From: a virus
IMG/VR virus record: IMGVR_UViG_3300021171_000026
Coordinates: 1 to 39,504 of that record
Reading direction: 5' to 3' (one strand)
Length of the DNA: 39,504 nucleotides
A program made the translations under genes and the position numbers. Shown in pieces: positions 12,254 to 20,078 of this stretch; position 1 is the stretch's first letter; each line of letters begins with the position of its first letter. The notes beneath the pieces are model-generated. The model was given only the letters and a program-made list of their open reading frames with translations, searched no databases and was not told the origin of the DNA.

Positions 12254-13668
12254 ACCTTCTCCCCACATCCGAGAGCCGGAAGAAAATCTTCCGTCTGCCG
12301 TTCACCTACACGGAAGCGCAGTTCAAGATCAAACAGTCTCCGGCTCGTTTTAAAATCGTTCGTGCCGGACGTAAATTCGGGAAGACCACCTTCGCCGAGC
12401 ACCAGGCTCTCGATCACTTAGGCCCCCCCAACTCTGTGGTGTGGACGGTGAGCCCCAGTTACAAACAGGCGAAATTGATTTCCTGGGCCAGCTATAAAAA
12501 AATAATTCCGCAGGACGCTTTCGGCAAAAAACCCAATGACACCGATTTAGTGATTACGCTTAAAAATGGGAGCCAATTGTATTTGATGGGATCGGACGAT
12601 CCCGATTCCCTGCGCGGTCCCGCGCCCGATTACGTAATTTTCGAAGAGGCGGCTTTTCATAAACGCGAGGCCTGGTATGAAGTCATACGCCCGAACTTGA
12701 TGCCGAGAAAGGCTCCTGCTCTTTTCATCGGCACGCCAAAGGGATTCAACTGGCTCTATGATTTGGAGCAGGAAGCCAAACGTTTGATTGCCCAAGGCGA
12801 TAAGGAATGGGATGTTTTTCACTTTTCCGTTTTCGACAATCCGCATATTGACCGAAAGGAGATTGACGATGCCCGACGCGGATGCGACAACGAGGAAGTC
12901 TGGCGACAGGAATATCTGGCCGAGTACGAATCTTCCGTCGGTCGCGTATTCAGCGCGTTTTCAGATTTACGTCACGTCCGACGGATTGAATGGCCATCTG
13001 GGGTCTTTGACGCTTACCGAGCGGTCGATTGGGGGATGCGAGATGACACGGGAAGTCTCTGGGGTTTTGTCCGAAACCGAACGCTCCATATTTATAGAGA
13101 ATACGCTCAAAACAATATGTCGGCTCCTGCCCAGGCTCAAGTCATAAAAAATCAAACGACAGCGCGGGAGAACATCAAGCGCACGGCGATAAGCCATGAC
13201 GCGGCCAAGGAAGACCCCGCGATGAAGGGCTTGACCGTGATGTGGCATTTCCGGCAGGCGGGGATTTCGCCGTTAGGCCCAAGCTCACGAGATAAGAAAC
13301 ATTCTAGGGCGATGATTCAGCAGCTTCTGGCCGAGAATCGCCTTGTGATTGATGATATCCATTGCCCGAAGCTTCGCAAACAGATTATGGCTTATGAGTG
13401 GAAAGACACAGCGATGGAGAAGCCGGATGATCTTGGGAATGATGATTTGGTGGACGCGCTTCATTATCTTGTGGAGATGCTCCAATTTGAACTGTTCATG
13501 GGAACGCCAAAGAAAAGTGATGAGGCTTTGAGTCAGAAGGAGATCATGGCCTCCATTGCCGCCGAGAAGTTGGAGCAGATGAAAGGCCACAAGATGACGA
13601 TTCCAAGCATTTTTAAGCCCGTGAGCGAGGGGCTGGACATTGAGAACACGCCTGCGGGATATCTGTGA
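12250..13668 (+). CDS. terL: Terminase large subunit, 472 aa
   Basis: The packaging motor. Walker A RAGRKFGKTT at about 38-47, Walker B YVIFEE at 128-133 with the catalytic Glu, and the C-terminal nuclease with Asp 260 in AVDWGMRDD and a second acidic cluster in GNDDLVDALHY. Length is usual. The start is TTG 12250, overlapping the previous stop. The portal gene follows with a GTGA-type overlap. Confidence 0.97.
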   Translation: MNLLPTSESRKKIFRLPFTYTEAQFKIKQSPARFKIVRAGRKFGKTTFAEHQALDHLGPPNSVVWTVSPSYKQAKLISWASYKKIIPQDAFGKKPNDTDLVITLKNGSQLYLMGSDDPDSLRGPAPDYVIFEEAAFHKREAWYEVIRPNLMPRKAPALFIGTPKGFNWLYDLEQEAKRLIAQGDKEWDVFHFSVFDNPHIDRKEIDDARRGCDNEEVWRQEYLAEYESSVGRVFSAFSDLRHVRRIEWPSGVFDAYRAVDWGMRDDTGSLWGFVRNRTLHIYREYAQNNMSAPAQAQVIKNQTTARENIKRTAISHDAAKEDPAMKGLTVMWHFRQAGISPLGPSSRDKKHSRAMIQQLLAENRLVIDDIHCPKLRKQIMAYEWKDTAMEKPDDLGNDDLVDALHYLVEMLQFELFMGTPKKSDEALSQKEIMASIAAEKLEQMKGHKMTIPSIFKPVSEGLDIENTPAGYL

Positions 13669-15545
13669 GCACAACCGACGGCGGCACATCTGGCCAGGGG
13701 GCCATGACGGGCTCGCCTGGGATTCTCGACAACGGCAACCCGCAGATGGAAGGATCCCTTTACAAGCTCGAAGGGAAAGCCCATTATGAGATCAAAGAGA
13801 AAATCGATTACTGGCATTCCCGCTTGGTCGCGCAGCTCTACCGTTTCAATACATACGCCGATTTCTGGCGGTTGGTTAAGCCTCCGCGTTCCGGCGCATT
13901 GGACGGATTCGCAAATCCGCAAGTTACTGAAACAACTCGTGCTACCGAAGCCATTGCGACTTTCCTTCATCGCGCTCTCACGAGTGCGCAACCCAACTTT
14001 CAGCTTCTCTCCCACAATCCCCTCGTAGACCAGGAACAACTTTACAAATCGGAGTCGGTGTTGGAATGGCAGAAGACGGTGACCCAATATCCACGTAAGC
14101 TTTTAAAGGCCTTACGGTCATGTGCCCTAATGGGAACCGTGGCTTGCGAGGAACCTTTTGTGAGTAATAGGCCGTACTTTGAAGCTACAGACTTTGTCCC
14201 GCGTTCTCTTTTGCAGATCGCCTTTGACCCTCTTTGCATTGACATTTCCCAATCGGGATGGCATGCGGCGATTGATTTTGTGACGGAAGATATGCTGAAT
14301 GATTTAGCGGAAAAGATGCCGGACGTTTGGGACCCGAACGCGATACAGAACGTCGTCGATTCGGCCAAACAATATGGGAACATGACGCCGGAAGTGATTT
14401 CGCGACTGGCGGCGGCGGGGTATTACAGCTTTACGGGTGGACCCACGACGGCGAATGTCTCGCATGTGTTTTATATGGTCACATATTACGGGCCGTTGAA
14501 CGACAATCCTTTGCCGGATGGACAGGAATGGGTGGTGACGACAATCAATGACTTACACATTATTCGTGCGCATCCAAGCCCTTATAAAAGACGCCCTTTT
14601 GTCTTCGCCCACCTCAACGAGTTTGAATTGGAACCATACGGTTATGGGGTGGGTCGTGTCGCTGAAAGCCTACAACCTGAACTCAATAGTAACCGTGGAC
14701 GGATGCACGATACGATTACCTTCTCGTTATTCAATATGTGGATTGCCAGTCGGATGGCGAATATCAAGACATCCCAACTCCGAATTAAGCCCTGGGGAGT
14801 TGTGGAAACTGACGATGCTGAAGGGCTCAAACCAATACGCCCTCAATTAGAGGGTGTGAACATGGGCAAGATGCTGGAAGATTTGATGAAAAACGAATTT
14901 CGCGCAACAACGGGGGCTACAGATAATCTTCAGGCTTTGGTTACGGAAGCCACCGCGACCGAGTCTTCGATAGCGCAGTCGGAAGCCGTCCGGCGGCTAT
15001 CGGTTATGGCGGAGATTATTGCTGAACCGTTGGTGCGCGAACACCTATCCAAATGCCATGAAAACAATGCCACGTTTCTTGACCAGCCGTTCTGGGTGAG
15101 CTCTGTCGGCCCCGATCAAAGTCCACAGCGTGTGTTCCCCTCCGACATCGCTCCCGATGCCCAAGTCATTATTAAAATCGTCACAGACAAAGATTTCAGG
15201 CCGCAGCGGAATAAAGACCTTTTGCAGTTTCTTCAGACCGTGACTTCTATCCGTTCTCAGAACCCGCAGATCGGCCAAATCAATCTCTTGCCGTTTATTG
15301 GCGAGTTTGCGCGGAGTATTGGGATTGACCCTAAGACCGTATTTTTGCCGCCGATGCCTCCTATGCCGATGCTAGGCCAAGGCGGTGCTCCTGGTCCTGG
15401 TGGGCCTAGCCAGGGTGCGCCTACGGCGATGGATCAGGTCGGGCAAGCCATGACGGGAGCCGAAGGTATACGAAGTATGGCGGGAGATTTAGGGGCGGCG
15501 GCAAAAGGACAGGCGCAAGTTTCAATGGCGGGAGCGACACCATGA
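13665..15545 (+). CDS. Portal protein, 626 aa
   Basis: Forms the dodecameric ring at one capsid vertex. Evidence: position directly after terL, length, a helical N-terminal part (YEIKEKIDYWHSRL), FDPLC and wing-domain segments, a conserved stretch around GYGVGRVAESLQPELNSNRG, and a Gly/Pro/Met-rich C-terminus. The length and lack of tail-tube genes fit podovirus portals (P22/T7 type). GTG start. Confidence 0.9.
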   Translation: MSTTDGGTSGQGAMTGSPGILDNGNPQMEGSLYKLEGKAHYEIKEKIDYWHSRLVAQLYRFNTYADFWRLVKPPRSGALDGFANPQVTETTRATEAIATFLHRALTSAQPNFQLLSHNPLVDQEQLYKSESVLEWQKTVTQYPRKLLKALRSCALMGTVACEEPFVSNRPYFEATDFVPRSLLQIAFDPLCIDISQSGWHAAIDFVTEDMLNDLAEKMPDVWDPNAIQNVVDSAKQYGNMTPEVISRLAAAGYYSFTGGPTTANVSHVFYMVTYYGPLNDNPLPDGQEWVVTTINDLHIIRAHPSPYKRRPFVFAHLNEFELEPYGYGVGRVAESLQPELNSNRGRMHDTITFSLFNMWIASRMANIKTSQLRIKPWGVVETDDAEGLKPIRPQLEGVNMGKMLEDLMKNEFRATTGATDNLQALVTEATATESSIAQSEAVRRLSVMAEIIAEPLVREHLSKCHENNATFLDQPFWVSSVGPDQSPQRVFPSDIAPDAQVIIKIVTDKDFRPQRNKDLLQFLQTVTSIRSQNPQIGQINLLPFIGEFARSIGIDPKTVFLPPMPPMPMLGQGGAPGPGGPSQGAPTAMDQVGQAMTGAEGIRSMAGDLGAAAKGQAQVSMAGATP

Positions 15546-15850
15546 GCGATGCAAAGACGGATTATTACGATTTGAAGATGTTGCAAGGACTTTTAGGCTA
15601 CAAGAAATTACAGGCCTTATGGGCGCACGAGTACGCGCAGGTGATGATCGGGATGCAGAAAGCCGCGTCGAAAGGTTCGGAATCGAATTGGCGGTATCAG
15701 GCAGGGATTTTGAAGGGGTTTGATCTGGCCATCGGGCAACTGGATCGGGCGGTGATTCAAATGGAAAAAGAGGGAGAAGGAGCTGACCCTGTGGTGGACG
15801 GCAAGACGGGCGCGGAGATTTTGAAGGAACTGAGAGGAGAAATGAAATGA
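15542..15850 (+). CDS. Conserved small protein after portal, 102 aa
   Basis: Helical, with the pattern LLGYKKLQALWAHEYAQV and WRYQAGILKGFDLAIGQLDR that I recognise from uncharacterised proteins beside podovirus portals. Possibly a head assembly factor. ATGA overlaps at both ends. Confidence 0.7.
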   Translation: MSDAKTDYYDLKMLQGLLGYKKLQALWAHEYAQVMIGMQKAASKGSESNWRYQAGILKGFDLAIGQLDRAVIQMEKEGEGADPVVDGKTGAEILKELRGEMK

Positions 15851-16227
15851 AGAGAGGGATTTTTATCGGTTTGTTTTCGGCGTTCATTGCCTTTATGTGT
15901 TACGCCTTTTCCTATGCCGTGCCTGGGGTGTGGAGAAGTTCAAATACACTGACGGTAGACACGACGCAAAATCTTTGTCCTCAGACGAATGTGGGGAGCC
16001 ATGCCATTTTACACGGCGTATGTGTGAGTTCTGCGACGGCGGTGGCTGGTTCGGATGTGATTGTTTTTGCTTCTTCTTCAGCGGCCATCAATCCCATTGC
16101 GAACATCAGTACGTTAGCGACGGGTTGTTATTACTATGACGTGTATTCTTCCACCTCACCTGGTGGTCTGACGTATTCGACGGTTGGGCAAGGAGCTTCA
16201 GTGACGATTATGTACCAATGCGACTAA
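15847..16227 (+). CDS. Exported beta-rich protein in the head gene cluster, 126 aa
   Basis: A clear signal peptide: MKR, a hydrophobic core of about 18 residues, then a likely cut after YAFSYA. The mature part is Ser/Thr-rich and beta-like with four Cys (LCPQ, GVCVSS, GCYYY, YQCD). Repeated strands ending in SVTIMYQ resemble small beta-sandwich phage surface proteins. Lying between portal and scaffold, it would be expected to be a head protein, so the signal peptide is surprising. Confidence 0.75.
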   Translation: MKRGIFIGLFSAFIAFMCYAFSYAVPGVWRSSNTLTVDTTQNLCPQTNVGSHAILHGVCVSSATAVAGSDVIVFASSSAAINPIANISTLATGCYYYDVYSSTSPGGLTYSTVGQGASVTIMYQCD

Positions 16228-16273
16228 TGCTGAACCAGAGCAGATTCTCTGGGGAAATGCGAGGTATCCACGA

Positions 16274-17107
16274 ATGGATACGACACTAACCGTCGGGGGT
16301 GGAACGACCCTCGGAGCCGCCGAAACTGCAACGCCAGAGCCGTTAACTGGCACTGAGAGCGCGGCCTCAGAAACCAAAGAAACGAACGCGAGCGGGGAGC
16401 AATCCACCGCCGAAGGTGGCCAGGAACAAGCTGGAAGTGGGCGCAAACGCTGGAGCATTCAGGATGAAGTCAAAGAACTGAGAGCTCAGCGCAGGGAATT
16501 ACGTGAGCAACTTTCTTCTTCCGAGCAAATGCGGGAGGAGTTACGACAGTTACGTGAAGACCTGAATCGCCAACGCCAACCTGGGACTGCCAAGACGCCA
16601 GCGAACTTCTGGCAAGACCCTGAAGCGCGGCTTCAGTCTCTGCGGGACGAAATCCGTGATGAGATTGGAGAGCAGAATCGCGGGTTGATGGACGCTTTTC
16701 ATCAGACCCGTGAGCAGGAATACGCGCAACAGCAGTTACGTCAGGAACAGGCGTCAGCCGCCGAATTCATACGTTCTCAGAAAGGATACGATCCGTCAGA
16801 TGATGAAGACCTGATCGAGATTATTGAGTCATTGCCTAACCGACAGCATCTTTCGCCTCAATGGGTTGCGGACTATGCTTGGCTTAAACTCCAAGCGCAA
16901 CGCGGGGTGGGAGACAGATCGCTTGCGAAGCAACGAGCATCAGGCGTTCAGGGGCAACCTCCAGGGACAGGGTTTGGCCGTAAGATTTGGACGAAGGCCG
17001 AGTACGACGCGACCTTAGACCAGATCGAGAAAACCCCCACTAATCCGAAATGGAATGAACTCATTGCGGAACTCGAATCCGCTAATAAAGAAGGACGTGT
17101 GAGGTAA
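16274..17107 (+). CDS. Scaffolding protein, 277 aa
   Basis: Acidic, Thr/Glu-rich N-terminus (1-55), a long coiled coil (about 60-165, with ELRAQRRELREQLSSSEQ) and a basic C-terminal part. This architecture and its place just before the major capsid gene are typical of phage scaffolds, which guide capsid assembly and then leave the head. Confidence 0.85.
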   Translation: MDTTLTVGGGTTLGAAETATPEPLTGTESAASETKETNASGEQSTAEGGQEQAGSGRKRWSIQDEVKELRAQRRELREQLSSSEQMREELRQLREDLNRQRQPGTAKTPANFWQDPEARLQSLRDEIRDEIGEQNRGLMDAFHQTREQEYAQQQLRQEQASAAEFIRSQKGYDPSDDEDLIEIIESLPNRQHLSPQWVADYAWLKLQAQRGVGDRSLAKQRASGVQGQPPGTGFGRKIWTKAEYDATLDQIEKTPTNPKWNELIAELESANKEGRVR

Positions 17108-17135
17108 ATCTAAATAAAGTCGAAGGTAGCCAAGT

Positions 17136-17999
17136 ATGGCTAACGAAACAGGATTATCCAACGTAGCGGGATCAGTACCCAAGTTATGGCGCGTCAAAGC
17201 CCTTAAAGCCCGATACGCAGAATCAAAGGCTTGGAAGTTGTTTATCAACGGAGTCGAAGGTGATCCGAATGTCAAAGGCGCGATTACGAAGATGGGCGAT
17301 ACCGTCCACTTCCAAATCTTTCCCGTCTTGGCGGTTCAGAACATCTCGACCACGGACGGCACGTTTACGAACGATCAGGTTATCCCGACGGATAAAACGA
17401 TTGTTATTAACGCGTGGAAGGCTGTGCCCGCTGACCTCGTAGATATTGCGGGGATTCAGTCGGTGTTGGATTGGGAAGCGGAATTTGCCGATGCTTTTGG
17501 CAAAGCCATTTCTCAACAGCAGGACATTGACGTTCTGAACTTGGCGCAATCCGGCACTTGGACGTTTAACCAAGGCGGTGCTGTGCCGTTCGCGGACGGC
17601 TTGATTCTGCTCGCCCAGAGAACTCTGGATGACAACAAAATCCCAAAAGAGGATCGGAACTGGATTATTGCGCCGGTGGCCGAAGCGGACATTCTGTCGG
17701 TGGACAAGTTTGTTTTGGCCAACACGACAGGATTCACCAAGGGCCTTCAGATTGAAGGGGGCCGCATTACGGGTCTTTATGGGACGCCTGTGACAGTGAC
17801 GCCGCTGGTGAACAACACCGCGTCGATTCGCTTTAACATGCTCGCCCACAAGGAAGCGATTGGTGTGGTGATGCAAAAGAACTTCACGATGGAAAAGTTT
17901 GCTCGTGTGCGGTTCAGCCAGCCTTATGCAGGAAGTGCTCTGTATGGCGTGGCTCAACTCCGTGCCGATCACGCCGTCATCGTGTCAACGAACGCATAA
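17136..17999 (+). CDS. Major capsid protein, 287 aa
   Basis: Position after the scaffold, a length suited to an HK97-fold shell protein, and features such as VHFQIFPVLAVQNI, a helix around VLDWEAEFADAFGKAISQQQ (the spine helix) and RFNMLAHKEAIGVVMQKNF near the C-terminus. It resembles the P22/podovirus coat group. No prohead protease gene was seen. Confidence 0.88.
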   Translation: MANETGLSNVAGSVPKLWRVKALKARYAESKAWKLFINGVEGDPNVKGAITKMGDTVHFQIFPVLAVQNISTTDGTFTNDQVIPTDKTIVINAWKAVPADLVDIAGIQSVLDWEAEFADAFGKAISQQQDIDVLNLAQSGTWTFNQGGAVPFADGLILLAQRTLDDNKIPKEDRNWIIAPVAEADILSVDKFVLANTTGFTKGLQIEGGRITGLYGTPVTVTPLVNNTASIRFNMLAHKEAIGVVMQKNFTMEKFARVRFSQPYAGSALYGVAQLRADHAVIVSTNA

Positions 18000-18008
18000 G
18001 GGGGAACT

Positions 18009-18470
18009 ATGAAAAACTTCAATAAGTTGTTTGTAGGGCTCATCTTAACGTTCGGGATGGTGGCAGTTGTTCAGGCGACAGTGGGAGTTCGCGCTCCTAA
18101 GGCGTCTTTTACAACGCCGTTTAGTTTGTCGCCGTCATCTGTTACGGCCTTCACGGTGTTGGAATCTACGCCTGCGGTCATTAAGAAGCCTGGGGCTGTT
18201 TACCAGGTAATTATGGGTTCCGGCGCAGCGTCAGAGTTTCTTGTCATGTTTGATAGCAACAGTGCTTCTGGCATTACATCGACTCTCACAACTCCAAACG
18301 CCACTCAACTTGGACCACGGTTGTTCTACCAAGTCGGTGGCTCTTCAAATACGGTGATTACGTTTGATCCTCCGTTGATTTTCGATAACGGGCTCATGGT
18401 GATTGATTCTGCCATTACGGGTCAAGCGACGATCTCGTTTGAATTAGGACGTGGTTTGTCAGGGAACTAA
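18009..18470 (+). CDS. Exported protein after the capsid gene, possible decoration protein, 153 aa
   Basis: AAGGGGGAACT precedes the ATG. The N-terminus MKNFNKLFVGLILTFGMVAV followed by VQA is a strong Sec signal with a likely cut before TVGVR. The mature part is beta-rich and has no Cys. This slot usually encodes a capsid decoration or cement protein. A strong terminator follows directly. Confidence 0.75.
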   Translation: MKNFNKLFVGLILTFGMVAVVQATVGVRAPKASFTTPFSLSPSSVTAFTVLESTPAVIKKPGAVYQVIMGSGAASEFLVMFDSNSASGITSTLTTPNATQLGPRLFYQVGGSSNTVITFDPPLIFDNGLMVIDSAITGQATISFELGRGLSGN

Positions 18471-18473
18471 ATT

Positions 18474-18519
18474 CAGCCTGGGGAAGGGAGCAAACATCTC
18501 CCTTCCCTGGGGCTGTTTT
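18474..18519 (+). terminator. Strong intrinsic terminator after the head genes
   Basis: Perfect 10-bp stem GGGAAGGGAG (18481-18490) with CTCCCTTCCC (18498-18507), extended by CAGCC (18474-18478) with GGCTG (18511-18515), 7-base loop, then TTTT. It sits four bases after the stop of the preceding gene and would keep capsid messages high relative to tail messages. Confidence 0.85.
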
Positions 18520-18523
18520 GACT

Positions 18524-18787
18524 ATGAATGATGGGATATGTCCAAAGTGCTTTAAGCCTGCCGCCACCTTTCGACTCATGGGTGATGATTGGGTCTGCCA
18601 TATATGCGCATCTGGTGTTGAGTCTAGCGGGTGCAGGCTTTTTGAGTTTGGGCACGAGAACCCCTCTGACCCCAGGGGTTCCACGGCCCATGTCAGGGAT
18701 ATCAAAGACCGACGTTGGCATCCCACGGAGAAAAGGCAGTTTTACTACTCGAAGGAACTTGGGAAAAGTTACTTCTTCCCGAAATAG
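18524..18787 (+). CDS. Zinc-ribbon protein, 87 aa
   Basis: CPKC at 6-9 and CHIC at about 25-28 form a zinc ribbon; the rest ends with the pattern HVRDIKDRRWHP and FYYSKELGKSYFFPK, which I know from small uncharacterised phage proteins at this location. Function unknown. Confidence 0.75.
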   Translation: MNDGICPKCFKPAATFRLMGDDWVCHICASGVESSGCRLFEFGHENPSDPRGSTAHVRDIKDRRWHPTEKRQFYYSKELGKSYFFPK

Positions 18788-18796
18788 GAGAAGACC

Positions 18797-19210
18797 ATGC
18801 CTCAGGAATTGACGACAGCTCTAAAGACAGCCAAAGACATCGAGAAACAACTGGTGGTAGCGGAGAATCGGTTGGCGTATATTCAAGAAGAGACCAAGCG
18901 ATTGACGACTACGCGGGATTCGATTCAGGAAGAAATCAATAAGAAATCTGCGGACTATGACGTTTACATCGGAAAACGCGATGCTGATTCAAAGAAAATC
19001 CGGCAGGATGCTTTAGACGAGCAATCTCAACTCCTGAAAGACAAAACCGAGTTCCAGACCATGCTTCAGGCATTCCAAAAAGAACGGCAGGTTTACATGG
19101 AATCGAAGCAGGGTTTTGAGAATGAGAAGAAGAAAAATGAACTGGACCGCACGAACATCCGCGAGTTCATTATCGCGGTTCAGAGGGCGTGTAGCGTCAT
19201 TGGTTTATAA
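18797..19210 (+). CDS. Coiled-coil protein, 137 aa
   Basis: Almost one continuous charged helix (residues about 5-120), ending with a hydrophobic turn. ATG behind TAGGAGAAG. It could be a head-tail assembly or internal virion protein. The stop overlaps the next ATG (TAATG). Confidence 0.7.
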   Translation: MPQELTTALKTAKDIEKQLVVAENRLAYIQEETKRLTTTRDSIQEEINKKSADYDVYIGKRDADSKKIRQDALDEQSQLLKDKTEFQTMLQAFQKERQVYMESKQGFENEKKKNELDRTNIREFIIAVQRACSVIGL

Positions 19211-19860
19211 TGTCGTCACTTGCAACGCTTCGGACGCAAGTCCGGCGGTATATCCTCGAAGAGGATAATACCAATTCACATTTCACGGATTCAGAGATCA
19301 ATGACTATCTGAATCAGGCGTTGACATTTCTGGCTTCTCAAATGGAATGGCCGGAGCAGGTAGATCAGGCCACAGCCGTTCCGAATCAGGCGTTGTATCA
19401 GCTCCCTACGGATTTTATTGCTTTGGTTGATGTTTACTTCAATCAGCAGAAGATCATTGTTTTAGACCGCGCCGATTTGGGCCAGATTTCTCCGTCCTGG
19501 CAACAAGACCCGTCTTCCACGCCTCAGATCGCCTATCGGTTCAATAACGATACTGTCGGGCTTTATCCCGCACCTGATGCCAATCAGACGGGCTACATCC
19601 TCCAAGTCCAGTACATTCATCTTCCCGCGACGATTGCCGCTGACACGGACGTTCCCGACATTCACACGGCGTTTCAGATGTGTTTGCCGTTCTACGCTGC
19701 GTTTCTATGCGATTACAAGCTCGGCAACGACAAGAAATCGGAGATGCACTTGCAGAAATATAAGCAGCACATGGACGCCTTGAAAAGCAAATTGCAGAAG
19801 TATGGTGACGACCTTTTGCGCTTTCGTTGGGGTTGGTCTTATCCTGAGCGAAACCAATGA
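19210..19860 (+). CDS. Head-tail adaptor protein (P22 gp4/T7 gp11-like), 216 aa
   Basis: The start SLATLRTQVRRYI, HFTDSEINDYLNQALTFLA, and the C-terminal helix pair are typical of podovirus adaptor proteins that dock to the portal. The middle is beta-rich (YQLPTDFIALVDVYFNQ). Length fits. It is followed by the tail hub gene, as expected. Confidence 0.8.
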   Translation: MSSLATLRTQVRRYILEEDNTNSHFTDSEINDYLNQALTFLASQMEWPEQVDQATAVPNQALYQLPTDFIALVDVYFNQQKIIVLDRADLGQISPSWQQDPSSTPQIAYRFNNDTVGLYPAPDANQTGYILQVQYIHLPATIAADTDVPDIHTAFQMCLPFYAAFLCDYKLGNDKKSEMHLQKYKQHMDALKSKLQKYGDDLLRFRWGWSYPERNQ

Positions 19861-20078
19861 GCGGCCCTTTTTCGCCTGTTGCAGTGAATGGTCAACCCCT
19901 CTGGACGGTACAGCCGTCATTGAACGGCAATTTTTCGATTGTGAATGTCGGAGGCGGGACAACCATTCCTGAAGTGGGGTACGGAGAAGGCGGATATGGC
20001 CAAGACGGTTATGATGCCCCCGCGATCAATTTACCTTCGGCGTCCGCGCCGATTTGGACCGTGGAGACGGACCGATGA
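19857..20078 (+). CDS. Gly/Tyr-rich small protein, 73 aa
   Basis: ATGA overlap with the adaptor gene. Low-complexity centre (GYGEGGYGQDGY) flanked by short beta segments with repeated LWTV and IWTV. Probably a virion component; no family known. Confidence 0.6.
   Translation: MSGPFSPVAVNGQPLWTVQPSLNGNFSIVNVGGGTTIPEVGYGEGGYGQDGYDAPAINLPSASAPIWTVETDR

Noticed and set aside
17223-17972. Long minus-strand open frame (249 aa) opposite the capsid gene
   Set aside because: It mirrors codon bias of the capsid gene, has no ribosome site, and composition is rich in His and Arg as antisense frames often are.
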